Position numbers and translations under genes: made by a program | Notes under the pieces: generated by a model | Told to the model about the DNA's origin: nothing | Seen by the model: only the letters and a program-made list of their open reading frames with translations | Database searches by the model: none | Origin: Ascarosepion bandense | Lineage: Eukaryota > Mollusca > Cephalopoda > Sepiida > Sepiidae | DNA: 64,000 nucleotides | Assembly: GCA_037127315.1 (NCBI GenBank) | Contig: JBBBDQ010001294.1 | Coordinates: forward strand, 1,826,001 to 1,890,000 | Direction: 5' to 3' | In this document: one piece after another, positions 9,869 to 21,547 of the stretch | Position numbering within the stretch: position 1 is the first letter of the stretch | How the letters are laid out: each line of letters opens with the position of its first letter

Positions 9869-11514
9869 GACAATTTGAGGGAAAGAGAGAAATATAATTT
9901 TCTTTCTTTTTCATTATAGTTTTCTTTCTTTTTCATATACAATACACATTATTTTGTGCTAGGTAGAAATTTGACAAAATGGTCGCAGTCATAATAAAAT
10001 GTCAGGATTTACTTGATGAGGTCAAGTAAAGTTAGATCCCCCAACAGATGTTCCCTGAGAACAGAAAATTTTGGGAATTGAAAAATCTAAATATGATGTA
10101 ATTGAAAAGAAGTGAGCTGTTGATGTTGCATTAGTCGAACCACAGCCCCATCGTGTGGGTGGAAAACAGTCTCATTGATCAAAAGCTTTAAGTCCGCCAA
10201 ATCTCCCAAGAGGATTGGGGATGGTTATAAAAATCCGGACTTAGCGAGAAAAGTCAAGTCAAGTTGTTGGTGAGTCAAAATGTAACAACTGTGGAAAAGG
10301 GTTCCCAACTGAGGGAGCCATGACCCACGGCTGGTCGCCTACCACAGAACTTATGGCTAAAGAGTTAATGTCAAATGATGCCTGCCGCCAATTAACTTAA
10401 AGAGTTAATTTTGAATAATGCGCCTTCAATAGGAATCCTGAAAGAACGTTATTTTTTTCTAAATCATGGGAGAATCGAAAATTTTGATTCCTTGTTTGCT
10501 CTACTTTGGTAAACTCCATAAGCTCTGATAAGGACCCGAAAGGACTTTGTTATTTCAGAAGTTGCATAAAGAATTGACAGCCCTGATTATAAAGAATATG
10601 TGAAAAGACTTTAATGAAAATTTAATGAATACGTGAAAAAACTTTACAAATTTGAAGAGCTCTGTTTACTTTAACGAAACTCAGAAAAGTCATTTTATTT
10701 AAGGATTGAAAGCTCTCATATTTTTAAAACAAACTCTCTCTCTCCATTGTAAACTGGCATTCCGACAACTGTATTATCATTCTGATAACTGTATTATCTG
10801 CTCCTGTGACTAATAATTGTTTTTTTTTATAAAGACATTCTTCATAACTCTCCAGGGGTGTTCGACCTTAATTCATTTAATTAATTTTTTTTGGTGCCGT
10901 GTTTATTTTTAACCACAAGTGTACACTAGTGTCCGATCTGGTTTTAGTGGAAAGATGGCTACTAAAATTGCACAATGCGACTTTCTGAGATCAATTCACA
11001 ATGTGGGCAGTGATCCGTTGTTGCAATAGACATCTTGAAAACCAACTTTTGTGACGAGATCATCACAACCAGCAACAGCGACCGAACCAACCAGCCAGCC
11101 AGGTAACAGTGTCACAACTGGTGCCATCACGACCTTCCACGAGAACAAGTGTCACAATAAGCCGGCCCGGCCAAAGATGTTACACTAACACAGAAGAAAA
11201 AGAACAGGCATTCAAAATAGTGGACATTTACACTAAAAAGAAAGATCTGACTATTTTATTATCTATTCAAATTAAACTGTTAAAATGCATAGCAGATTAA
11301 AAGGAAGGAAAAAGTATACCAGCTGGAAAACAAAACGGATACCATCTGGAAGCAAAAAATGAATAGATTTTGGAAATAAAAAATAAATAAATACCACTGA
11401 GAAGTCAAAAATACCGTCTGAAAACCAAAACTGAATATAGGTCTGCAAATATAACACTAGATCAACAGTTGAAACAATACTCTTCTAAGAAACAACTTAG
11501 ATGGTACATACACT
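9869..11514. other. Unassigned, with GC-richer patch
   Basis: No element recognised. At 10269-10330 one frame reads 'CNNCGKGFPTEGAMTHG', a zinc-finger-like phrase seen in some retroelement proteins, but it is too short to classify. Bases 11030-11190 are unusually rich in C and G for this window and encode a short frame (11109-11300) of no known family. These could be a retroelement leader or a host exon. I cannot choose between them. Confidence 0.3.
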
Positions 11515-12655
11515 TAACTATTGTTCTATGTGTCGTGTCCCTTCAGAACATAAGCGATCATGGGCTTCCATGTCTCACTATTCCTTGTAGGTCTTAACAT
11601 CCTTTCTCTTGTTACTCCTCCCAAATCCTGATCTGTCATCTATTTGCTCAAGCCCATCAAGTATGTCATGCATTGCTTTCCCCTGTCTCTCTTTCTCTCT
11701 GTCTTACCTGTAAGTATCAGATTCTCCAAGTCCTTCTTCCTCATTACATGTCACAGAAACTTCAGCTGTCATTTTCTGAGACAGTATAAGTTTCATTTTC
11801 ATTTCTATATTCCCCAAAACCTTGTCATTGCTAACATGTTCGGTTCATAGTATCCTCAGCATCCTTCTGTAGAATGACATTTTGGTTGCTTCATGTCTTT
11901 CCTTCATCTTTGATGAGATTGTCCAGCATTCACTGCCATATTGAAAAATGGATATCACATAACAATCCAGTACTCTATTCTTTGTTTCCAAAGAAAATTT
12001 TCCTGTCTCTCAATACTCTACTCAGCTTTTGGAATGCATCCTTGGCCATGCCAATACACTTTTGGATCTCAGTTTTGCACTTTCCATCCTCTATTAGAAC
12101 ACTTCCCAGTTATTTAAATTTCTGTACCTGCTTGATTTCAGTATCCCCAATTTGTAGTTAGCATTTTGGGTTCCTCTTTTTACTGATGACATGCATTAAG
12201 TTTTCTTGTCGTTTATGTTTAGTCCTTTCTTTTCGCTTTCTTTAACTACCTTTTGTAGGATGTTCTGTAGATTCCCTTCTGTGTCTGCTATTAGCACTGT
12301 ATTATCTGCATGTCTTATATTGTTCAATGACAAATCCTGGCAAGACTTCTAGAGATCTCAGAATTGTCTCACTGTATAGGTTGAATAGATCTGGTGAGAA
12401 GACTCATCCTTGTCTTATACCACTTTCTACTTTTGTGTATCTGCTGATCTCAATTTTCTGTTTGTATGCAGATGGTCTGCTGCCAGTACAGGTCCTTGAA
12501 TATTCTAATGTCTTTCTTGAATATGTTTAAGTTGTCAAGCATCTCTATCAAGTCTTTGTGGTATACTTTATCAAATGCCTTTGCGTAGTCTATAAAGCAC
12601 AGGTTCACATCTTTCTGAATTTGTACTGCCCTTTCCGATAACATTCTGAGCATAA
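11515..12655 (-). pseudogene. RTE-like LINE, RT palm to C-terminus
   Basis: This is the longest RTE-like copy in the window, antisense. From 12653 the minus strand encodes 'CFIDYAKAFDKVYHKDLIEML', which contains motif A. It continues with a motif B region ('GIRQG.VFSPDLFNLYSE') and the position of motif C. There the expected YADD has become HADN (about 12288-12322), so one catalytic aspartate is lost. The C-terminal 'KGLNIN.KKTK', 'MTRFWGI' and 'MRKKDLENLILTGKTER' segments follow. Multiple frameshifts and stops are present. The endonuclease and the N-terminal part of the polyprotein are missing, as expected of 5' truncation. It provides the uninterrupted reference for the SINE insertion site at 540-1004. 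Confidence 0.85.
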
Positions 12656-12699
12656 ATGTTAGTGATTATGAAGACAATTTGTGAAAGACAAGTGTGGTT

Positions 12700-12960
12700 T
12701 AGTGGCTATTGCTGGAGAAGTAAACATGGCCCAGTAGATATAGACATTAATTAGTTCCAGTGACTTGACCCAAAGAGTTGTGAGTTCAATACCAGGCTAG
12801 AGCAGTGGTGAATAACTTAGAAAGTCAGGTTAGAGGGAGATAACTCATGGCTACCAAAAGTGGCTTCACACAAAGAATGAGAATGATATAAACCAGTGAT
12901 TGTAATAAAGGTTTCTGTTAAAAATTCCTTGCACCTGAAGAGGGACGGAGCATACAAACT
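12700..12960 (+). mobile_element. tRNA-like SINE (third type)
   Basis: An A-box-like TGGCCCAGTAG is followed about 50 bases later by a B-box-like GAGTTCAATACC and an unrelated body. A related piece is at 6151-6284 (minus). It is distinct from the CTGACTGACT SINE family. Confidence 0.5.
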
Positions 12961-13600
12961 GCCCACATTTCCTCTTTATTTTAATTGCAAGGATGAAGTT
13001 CCACTCAGAAATTTTTTTCTTCAGACATTCTATTTTGTCAAACTGATTTCTACATAGGTGCTTCCTTGAACACTACAATCTTAACTTCAAGGGTCAGCCA
13101 TTATCTATTACTCTTTTCTTCATTTTATTCTATATTTACTTTATTCTGTTTTCACTACATTCAATAAGACACTACCTTGATAGGCTCTTGAGTCTTGTAT
13201 GCAGTGAAATTTAGTATGAAATAATACTCTAATTTCTTTCTCTCTTATCTTATGTATTCTCTCTACTCAAAACTTATCTCTAATTATCCTCTCCTTTCTT
13301 CCTTCACTCTTCTTTCTTCATATCAACAACTACACCCTGTACTTCTAGGGTACTGTAAGCCTGTTACCAAGGTAATCTATTTAAACCCCAAATGAAAGAA
13401 AATTTGGCAAGAAGAAATGTAAATTGGAGAGATAAGATGGCAGGCAATGTGTAGGTAAATGTATGCTTAAAACGGATGTCTTTTTAACATAGTTTTTTTT
13501 ATTTTCCCATTTGCCTCATCTCGACAGTTAATGAGATGGTGTTAATTACAGTTTATTAAGATTAAGGAATTCGTGCCCATCAAGTACAATAAAGCAAAAA
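12961..13600. other. Unassigned AT-rich sequence
   Basis: No gene or known element seen. Confidence 0.3.
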
Positions 13601-13864
13601 GAAATTTTTTATTCTTTCTTCTTGCTTTTTTTGTCCGAGTTTACTTTGTCTGAGTTTTCTTTGTCTCTACCTTTTTCTCATTTTCTAGAATTTTCTTTTT
13701 TGTTTATCCTTTTCAAAAATGTTTCTTTCATTCTCTTTTGCTTCTTTGTTCTAGTTTTTTTTTTGTCTTTTCAAGCTCTTCTCAATTTCTAGCTGTTTGT
13801 TCTTTTTCTTTTTCCTTTTCATCCTTTTTGCTTTCATCAGAGATTTTTCTGTCTGTTCACCTTC

Positions 13865-13896
<32 letters not shown>

Positions 13897-13928
13897 TCCA
13901 CTATTTTCTTATGTTTTACTTTTGTTAA
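13601..13928 (+). repeat. Pyrimidine-rich tract with (TTTC)n
   Basis: Long T/C-rich sequence with a (TTTC)n run at about 13866-13898. The frame across it is a low-complexity artefact. Confidence 0.85.
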
Positions 13929-14213
13929 ATGTGCATTGTGGTGCAATGGTTATCAGCTCGAAATGAGAAATTGGAGAGCTGAGTTCAAATTCCAGTTGAG
14001 TTAATTGCATTCATTTACGTGCCAATAACCTTCTCCCTCCAGTTATGGCCTGAATAGCAGGATAGATTGGGTTTTATAGCCTTGACTTTCAACTAGTCTA
14101 CTGCAGAAAGAAATGTCAACCTACTGTTGAACAATCTTCTGCCTCATCAGCCATGGACTGAAAAAGGAATGATCACCCAAGTGCGTATCCCATATGGTAC
14201 TTACCTGACTGAC
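13929..14213 (+). mobile_element. tRNA-derived SINE
   Basis: A nearly full copy of the main family. It has A box TGGTGCAATGG, B-box region GAGTTCAAATTCC, the TTATGGCCTGAATAGCAGGATAG body and a CTGACTGACT end. Substitutions suggest an old insertion. Confidence 0.9.
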
Positions 14214-14264
14214 TTTCTTGCATTATTTTTCTTTTCTTTCTGTTTTACTGTGCATTTTCTTTCT

Positions 14265-15105
14265 TTCTTTTTTTCTTAATCATTTCACCGCAAGCAAGGC
14301 AGTACTGCCACATAAGAAGAGAGCGAAGAAAAAGAGGAACAGGTCACAGGAGATGTCAGAGAATGGTTAAGAGAAGAATGGGAACACTGGTGTAAAGAGA
14401 GCTACATGAGAGTAGAGTGAAAAGGGACAAGAACAAGATACAAGGGTTGTTAGGGAAAGGAAGGAATAAGAGATGGCAGTTGCTTTTGGAAATTGTAGTT
14501 GTCAGAGAAGCAAGTATATGATATGGAAGGGTATTTCACAAGCAGGAACTGCTAGAAAGGAAGCTGCTAGAGTAATTGTGATGGCTTCATTTGGTTGTTT
14601 TGACTGTAAAGGTTGTTGCCAGTCTAGTTGCTTGAGTAAATTTGGGTAAAGGGAGCACCAGTGAGCTAAACTTGTCAGAGCAAAAGCTGTGAAAATATTT
14701 GCAGAAGAGACAGAGGGAAGCCGCATCTCATCAGTATAAAAGTGAGTGGATTTGAGCTGTCAAGTTAGGATCCTGTCAAGAACTTTGAGATGAATAGCAG
14801 GAGTGCCCGGATCAGATATGACAACAATATTCAATGCACAGGCGGGTGGTTGATTTGTATATGTGTAACATGGATTCAGGTGAGAAAAAACTTCCTGGCC
14901 TGACACAGTGACCCCACCTTCCTAGCAGTAGGGTTAGCTGTTGATTCAATGTGACTGTTCAACAGAGAGTGAGGCTAAGGAGACACAGTGTACTGGTTTC
15001 CAGGTAACTAGCTTGATTCATGTTGATAGTGGTAGAAGGGACTGTTAATGGTGGTTAAATGATAGCAGCTTCATTTTGGAAGCATTAAAAGAATTGAGGG
15101 CATTT
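14265..15105 (-). mobile_element. Jockey/CR1-like LINE 3' part
   Basis: Antisense copy. The 3' terminus (TTCTTAATCATTTCACCGCAAGCAAGG) is at 14270. Going backwards, the minus strand covers the terminal domain, the CHHIWS-type 'IEYCCHIW' block and the 'NASKTKLL' region near 15075. Frames are broken by stops, and the RT active site lies outside the retained part. It corresponds segment by segment with 18376-19200. Confidence 0.8.
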
Positions 15106-15213
15106 ATTATTACTATTATCATTATCACGAGTGGGCCAATGCCATCAAAATTCTGTCATTTCATGTTCCTAATATAAAATGTTGATCCTAAGTAATCTTT
15201 GACAAAGAATGTT

Positions 15214-15512
15214 TCAGTCAATTAAGTGCCATATATGATACACACTTGGACAATCATGTCTTAAAAGCAACATGAGTGACTGGGCAAAAGATTTGCCATT
15301 ACTTTCTGCAGTAGACTGGTTGCTAACCAATGTTATAGTAAACAATCTGTTCTTCTATTTAACCCATAGCTGAAAGGAGAGGAGAGAAATTTCTACCTTT
15401 CCCAAGGGTATTTTTGAAAAAGTGAATGCAACAAATTTGAACTCAGCACTCCCTGATTCTTCATTTCAAGTAAATATATTGTTCCAAGCTGAGTAAAGTT
15501 TAACTGACTGAC
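15214..15512 (-). mobile_element. tRNA-derived SINE, degraded
   Basis: Minus-strand copy of the main family, recognisable by TCTGCAGTAGACTGGTTG, ATTTAACCCATA and TTTCCCAAGGGTAT in plus-strand reading. The A-box end is replaced by unrelated sequence, and an extra plus-oriented CTGACTGACT lies at its right border. Confidence 0.8.
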
Positions 15513-15774
15513 TAATATTAAATCTGAAAGAATTGTAAAAAAATTAATTTAAATGTATTTTGTACATCCAAAAGCATATTGAAATATGAAAACAAAAATA
15601 TTAAAAAATGGGTGGGCCTATACAGTTAAAAATGACAGGAAAATATTTATATCAATATGCTGTCTAAAATGACAGCAACCTATAGATTCATGTAATTACA
15701 ATTTAGTATCTTATATTAAGACATAAGAAAAAAAAACCAAAATAATCCAAACCTCTGAGCATGAAAGGAAGGAA

Positions 15775-15779
<5 letters not shown>

Positions 15780-15827
<48 letters not shown>
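15780..15827. repeat. (TA)n microsatellite
   Basis: Uninterrupted TA dinucleotides abutting the 5' end of the mini-Helitron. Confidence 0.95.
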
Positions 15828-15833
<6 letters not shown>

Positions 15834-16206
15834 TATTTATAAATGGAAATTTGGCTGTGTGTGTATGTGTGTGTGTGTCTGTATGTGTCCGTTACCTATA
15901 GACTCCGAAATGGCTGAACCGATTTTCATGAAAATTTACACAGTTGTATTATAAGCATCTGTGAGTGTTCTTAGCTAGGTTTTGTGTTGAGGTACCTCCG
16001 ATAAATATCGAAAATCGATAATCAAAAAAATCGAGTTATAGAAGGAGTGGTCCGATTTTAATCAAATTTGATACACTCATAGACAAAGACATAAGAACCG
16101 ATATTCAGAAGTTTCAAGGTTGCAGTTCTTAAAATAGTGCAGAAAATCGATAATATATATATAAAAACTTTTATTACACTTGAACAACACCGGGCTAAAC
16201 TGCTAG
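15828..16206 (+). mobile_element. Mini-Helitron (internal deletion)
   Basis: It shares its first 330 bp with the element at 4000-4731 (ACTTATTTATAAATGG, GCTGAACCGATTTTC, AATATCGAAAATCGATAATC). It then jumps directly to the 3' end, an ACTTGAACAACACCGGGCT hairpin region and terminal CTAG (16203-16206). The internal 350 bp present in the longer copy are missing. Confidence 0.8.
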
Positions 16207-16224
16207 TATATATATATATATATA

Positions 16225-16310
16225 TGTATGTATTTAACTCATCTACATGTTTCGTCTTGTGATGGACTTTATCAAGGCAAAAAGACAAAATCAGCTTTAT
16301 TCCAAATTAC
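16225..16310 (-). mobile_element. Penelope-like 3' end fragment
   Basis: The minus strand reads TTGATAAAGTCCATCACAAGACGAAACATGTAG. Split, this is TGATAAA, a GTCC...GAC hairpin and GAAACATG, a pattern seen downstream of Penelope-like frames and also at 49719-49755. No coding sequence is retained. Confidence 0.5.
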
Positions 16311-17687
16311 GTATTTATAAACAAAGTGTTGGCAACTATAAAAATGCTCACTAATCATTCAAAAAGATTAACAGAAAATTCTTAGTATTAGAATTCCTTC
16401 ATGTGTAGTGCAATGTCACAAGTTGTTAAAATGAAGGAAATTTAACCATTTTGTTTGGACTTTTTATTATATTTGTTAATCTGTTTGAGTATAGTTTCCA
16501 TAAGAAAAGGTGAGATACTCAAACAGATTGCATTTGAAAACATTATTGAGAGATGCCTAATATTGGGAAACAGCTGTGCTAGTACCTCCTTCATTGCACT
16601 AAACAAGGGTGATTAGTAGTAATAGCAATGACAACTAATGGTTGCAGGGGCTGGGATATTTTTGGACATGGTTCAAATGAACGCATGCCGGCTTCTCACA
16701 TTAAACTGACCTTGTGTCACATCCTGACTGCGTATGGTAGCAAGAAAATACAATCACTTTTCAGTTTTTTTGTCTAAGGTCAAAATGTAGTGTTTGTTCT
16801 TATCCGCTTAATCTGATTCTCTCTCTCCATTTCCTATTTTTCTTTCATTATTCCACTGGAACAAATTAGTGACTTTTCCCCTCTTTTCACACAAACAAAA
16901 CATAATGGTCTAATGTTTATTAGATATTGGCAGAGCATAATGGTCATAAGAACTAAAGAAGAGAAGGACAAGTACAATTATAACAGAATTATAATCAAAT
17001 GAACTAATAAGACAATTTATGTGTATTATATATTTAATAAGTTTATTATTCACTTGTTCTACTTGAATGATTTAAAAATGTTTCTTAAAGTAATAAAGAA
17101 TTAGAAGATATGAAGTAAAGAAATTAATAAAGAAATTCAAAAGTAAATTCATAGGAAATAAAGCCCTATTTCAAATGCATACCTCCTGACATATTATTAT
17201 AACTTTATTTTCCACCTGATAACAAAATATTTACAGATGTGCCAAACATATTCCACAACATAACACATTGTTTGAATCAAAATATCTATTGATTAGGAAT
17301 TAACATCAAAATAAAACCTTATTTTTCTTGAGGCTCCTTCCAGAGAAAAATTTTATTATAAAAACAGACAGATTTTGATTTTCATGGAGTAAAGATACAG
17401 CCATTCAAACACAAGAGAAGACATGGCTACATGGCTTTTTCCTTGCTTGACCCACTGAAAGAAACATATGGTGGCAAGTTCAAACAAAACATCACCAGCA
17501 GCAACAGCTTGGGCTCTTAGTTAATCTATATTGAAGACAAAAGTCTTTTCTCATCGTAGCTTTTTCTTTGGACTAACTACCCAAAGACTTTAATTCAACT
17601 GAAGACTATTTTTTATTCTTTTTTGACTCTTTTAAATTCTTGCACATATTTTTTGTAAATACATGTGATTTATCTAACAGGTGTACC
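16311..17687. other. Unassigned AT-rich sequence with a hairpin
   Basis: No gene is seen over 1.4 kb. It contains a perfect 15-bp inverted repeat (16478-16492 with 16515-16529). It may be host single-copy DNA. Confidence 0.3.
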
Positions 17688-18329
17688 TACAGGGTGCGAT
17701 AATTATGTTGTCACCATTTTATATTTTTAATTTTGCCCATGTCTGTTGTTTGTTTTAGAATTTGTATAGTAGGGTCAGTTGAGCACTGTCTATTAGAAAA
17801 AGAGCACCATGACACAATTCACTCTGGTAGAAATTTAGAAGCAGCATGCTGTACTGCTTGGCATTCATGCTGGAAGCTTAAATAGGATCATTTCAGATTG
17901 TTTGGGTGTCAATCTGAGGACAGTGCAGAGGATTTGGAATGAGTTGATGAATCTAATGGTGATTACAAAAATATGGCAGCTTAAAAACTCATTCTGATAG
18001 GAAAAGAATTTTTGAATTTGTTGGTGGGGGCCTCAGACTCAACATAGAAGCCTACGTCAAGTGACAAAAAATAGGTCTCAGAGTTGGAAAGGCTTTCATG
18101 AGAATCTCTTTTAACATATGGAAATTTGAACTGTCATTCAGGCTATAAAAATTGTTTAGAAACAGAGAGAAGTGTGATTGCTGTAATGAACAGGAAATAT
18201 ATGTTGTTGGATTGTTTGACTTAGGCTACTCTGTTGGTTGAAGGAAATGGATTAGGAAATTTTATTACAAGCTAGAAGAAACTGACATTTTTTTATATTC
18301 TATCCCCCTCCCAAGCAAGCCATTATACT
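17688..18329 (+). mobile_element. Tc1/mariner-type transposon, 5' part
   Basis: The terminus TACAGGGTGCGA, starting with TA, is shared with 36802. Downstream, a frame resembles the N-terminal DNA-binding region of a transposase ('LNRIISDCLGVNLRTVQRIWNEL', a helix-turn-helix-like stretch at about 17875-17945). It then decays with stops. The catalytic core and right terminal repeat are not visible. Confidence 0.65.
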
Positions 18330-19935
18330 GCCACTGTTGCAGATTCTCTGTTGAATTTTCTCAAGGACCCCTAGGTTACATAGGAGGAAAGTTATGAGAA
18401 AGAATGACAGAATAAAGGGGGTGTCAGGAAGCGGGTAGGAGAGGGATGAGAATACTACAGAAATGAGAGAAGAGCATGAGAGAGAGGATGCAAGTTAGTG
18501 AGATAGGAGATTATCAACTTTACATTTAAATTCTTGTAGATTGTAGCTGTCGGGGGAAGCAAGTAAATAGAAGTGAATTTCACAGGTGAGAAGTGCAAGA
18601 AAAGAAGCTGCTAGAGTAGGATTTACATTTACATCTTATTGGTTTCACCGTAAAAGGGTGGGATCTTGTGGCTTGAGTAAATTTGTATATAGGGGGCACC
18701 AGTGAGCTAAGTTCATCAGAGCGGAAGCCGTGAAAGTATTTGTAGAAGAGACACAGGGAAGCCACACTGTGCCGGTGAGAAAGTGACTGTGTCTGAGCTG
18801 CCAAGTCAGAATCAATCACATTGCAAATTCTCTGTTGTATTTTCTCAATGACCCCTAGGTGGATAGCAGGAGCACCTGACCAAATATGGCAGCAGTATTC
18901 AATGCACAGGCAGATGGTAGATTTGTATAAGTGCAGGATTGTTTCAGCTGGGAAAAAAACTTCCTGCTCCTGCACAGAGAACCAACCTTCTTAGCAGCAG
19001 ATTTAGCTATGGATTCTATGTACACATTTCACTTGAGGTCTGTTGTGAGAGTTAACCCGAGGAGGTACAGTGTTTTACTTTCAGAGAGACTAGCCAGATC
19101 CATGCTAATGGGGGGTAGGAGCAACTCTCTGTGACGGTTAATAGCTAGCAGCTTTGTTTTAGAAGCATTAAAATTCACGGGCCACTTCTTACTCCAGTCC
19201 ACCACGGATTGGAGGTCTTTTTCAAGCTCGGCAATAAGGTTTGCTTTGTTAGCCTTAGCAGATTTTTGATCAAGGTGAGAGTAAACCATAGTGTTGTCAG
19301 CGTATATGCCTACTTGGGATCTTATTTCATTGGGGAGATCATTAATGTAGATGAGAAAAAGCGTAGGACCTAGAATGGAGCCATGATAGTATTGGGAGGC
19401 ACGTCCGTTCAATACTACCTTAATTGTGTGATTAGAAAGAAATGACTGGATTAGGTCAAACAATTGTCCAGTTATACAATAGCCCTGCAGCCAGCATACC
19501 AGACTCTGTCGAATGCATTGGAGATGTCTAAGGCAACAGTTCGGGTTTCACCATTCATGTCGAGAGCCTGGTGATAGTCGTGAGCATATCAGCAGTATAC
19601 CTGGTGAAGTGGAAACTACACTGTTTGTCAGAGAAAAGTCTGTGGGCTGTGTGATGTCGTACTACCTCAGCATTGATGATGGCTTCGAACACTTTGCCAA
19701 AGATCGGTAGGAGGCTGATAGGGTGATAATTAGAGAGGTCAGAGGGTTCATCATTATTTTTATATATTGGAACTACGGAGGAGGACTTCCAGCAAACAGG
19801 AAAGCAAAAAACAGAGAGGCAGTAGTTATAGTGTTTGGAGAGAACAGAGGAGAGTTCGCAGGTGGGTGGGGCTTGCATCTCTTCAGGACAATGATTGGGA
19901 TTCCATTGTCGGCACTCGCTACAGTCTTTTTGACC
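18330..19935 (-). pseudogene. Jockey/CR1-like LINE, RT to C-terminus
   Basis: An antisense 1.6-kb copy with three long frames. Bases 19878-19555 encode the first RT part ('IPIIVLK', 'CFPVCWKSSSVVPIYK', 'HPISLLPIFGK'). Bases 19463-19029 encode 'GSILGPTLFLIYINDLP' and 'IYADNTMVYSH', so motif C is YADN instead of YADD and the catalytic pair is broken. Bases 18975-18580 encode 'YKSTICLCIEYCCHIWSGAPAIHL'. Frameshifts separate the frames. The 3' end is unusual: bases 18335-18376 repeat the 'IQQRI' segment already present near 18820-18860. Confidence 0.85.
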
Positions 19936-20002
19936 ATCCCTTTACTTCTCTTTATCTTATTTATTTTGTTACACACCGACATTTCTATTGTTACACACTG
20001 GT

Positions 20003-20043
20003 CAAGGGTGGCTGACCAATATATCTGGGTGTAGATGATGTCA
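20003..20043 (+). repeat. Direct repeat, left copy
   Basis: A 41-bp unit (GGTCAAGGGTGGCTGACCAA onward) is repeated at 20400-20441 on the far side of a SINE. The right copy is followed by CAACAAAG, a tail that recurs at 20388 and 20535. Confidence 0.85.
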
Positions 20044-20057
20044 TCCCTTTACTTTGA

Positions 20058-20322
20058 CAAGAAATCAGCCAAGTTCGAATTTCAGTTGAATTCCTTGCAT
20101 TCACTTATGTGCAAATACTCTTGGGAAAGGTATTAATCCATTTCTTCCCTCCAGTTATGGGTTAAATAATAGGAGAGATTGGGTTCTATAGCCTTCGCTG
20201 GCAACCAGTCTTCAGAAAATAATGACAACCTACTGTGGGATAATCTTCTACCCAGTCAGTCATGTCTCTTTCAAGACATGATCGCCCAAGTGTGTATTAC
20301 ATATGGGACTTGACTGACTGAC
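20058..20322 (+). mobile_element. tRNA-derived SINE, 5'-shortened
   Basis: Main-family copy starting near the B box (AAGTTCGAATTTCAG) and complete to its CTGACTGAC end. It lies between the two 41-bp direct repeats. Confidence 0.85.
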
Positions 20323-21059
20323 ACGTTGACAATGTAATATATTACCCTGGACTGCAGAAGTATTTGACAGGTACATCCGAATATAGGTAGGGTCAACAAA
20401 GGTCAAGGGTGGCTGACCAATATATCTGGGTGTAGATGATGTCAACAAAGTGCAACAACAAAAATTTAACAAAAATGACAACCCACTTGAATTAACACAA
20501 ACGACAACTGGTTTTATGTATACATCCAGCTATAGATAATGTCAACAAAGTAACATTCCTAAAAAGCAAAAATGCACGAGAGTTTTCAGTCAAAAATTCT
20601 AGATTTTTATAGTATTAAGATAAAGAAAATTCTCACTGGCTTCTGACACTTGATATATATGTGAACTCATATATGTGAACTCTCTCCGGCTACTTTCTCA
20701 CTCCACACAACTGTCACTGGGCAAGAATAAAAATACAAGACTATGTTTTCATATATACATGTTCCTCATTGTTTGTCCAGATCCAGTATAGAATATAACA
20801 AGTTATTAACATCTGAGCAAAACTTTTTTATCTGAATTTCTAGGATTATGTACATTCAAACTATTGTCTTTATTTTGCTGTTATTATCACAACATTTCAG
20901 CTATTGTGCTGTTCAGATTTCCTCAAGTGCTTGTTGCTCTGAGTAACCTTCAGAGAATTTCAAACAAATGCAGTGGCAGATTGCTTTCAGTCAATTCTCT
21001 ATATCTAGGGATATCTCATCTAGTTCTTATTTAGTACTAGTAAGTTAAAACCTTAATTT
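20323..21059. repeat. Dispersed GTCAACAAAG units and unassigned DNA
   Basis: It holds the second 41-bp direct repeat (20400-20441) and three TACATCC...ATATAG/ATGTCAACAAAG motifs at about 20370, 20425 and 20520, suggesting a decayed tandem array of about 80-100 bp period. The rest is unassigned. Confidence 0.45.
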
Positions 21060-21535
21060 ACTAAAAAGAAAATGTATTGAGAGTGCACTGATCTCACAAT
21101 TTCTAACAATAAACCTAAGACCAGGCTCATACAAAAATCACCAATCATCAATAATAGCATGATGCAGTATATGAGCTTGTAGAGAAAAACAGAGTGGAAT
21201 GATTTAAAATTCAATAAGAAGAAAATGTATTGAGAGTGCACTGATCTCACAATTTCTAACAATAAACCTAAGACCAGGCTCATACAAAAATCACCAATCA
21301 TCACTAATAGCATGATGCAGTATATGAGCTAGTAGAGAAAAACAGAGTGGAATGATTTAAAATTCAATAAGAAGAAAATGTATTGAGAGTGCACTGATCT
21401 CACAATTTCTAACAATAAACCTTAAGAAAAGTCTCACACAAAAATCACCAATCATCACAAAATCAATAATAACGCAATTCAGTATAAGAGCTAGTAGAGA
21501 AAAACAGAGTGGAATGATTTCAAATTCAACAGACA
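21060..21535 (+). repeat. 153-bp tandem repeat, about 3 copies
   Basis: GAAAATGTATTGAGAGTGC recurs at 21068, 21221 and 21374, an exact 153-bp period. Copies 1 and 2 are nearly identical and copy 3 diverges. The antisense frame across copies 1-2 exists because 153 is a multiple of three. Confidence 0.95.
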
Positions 21536-21547
21536 CGAACAGCTTTA

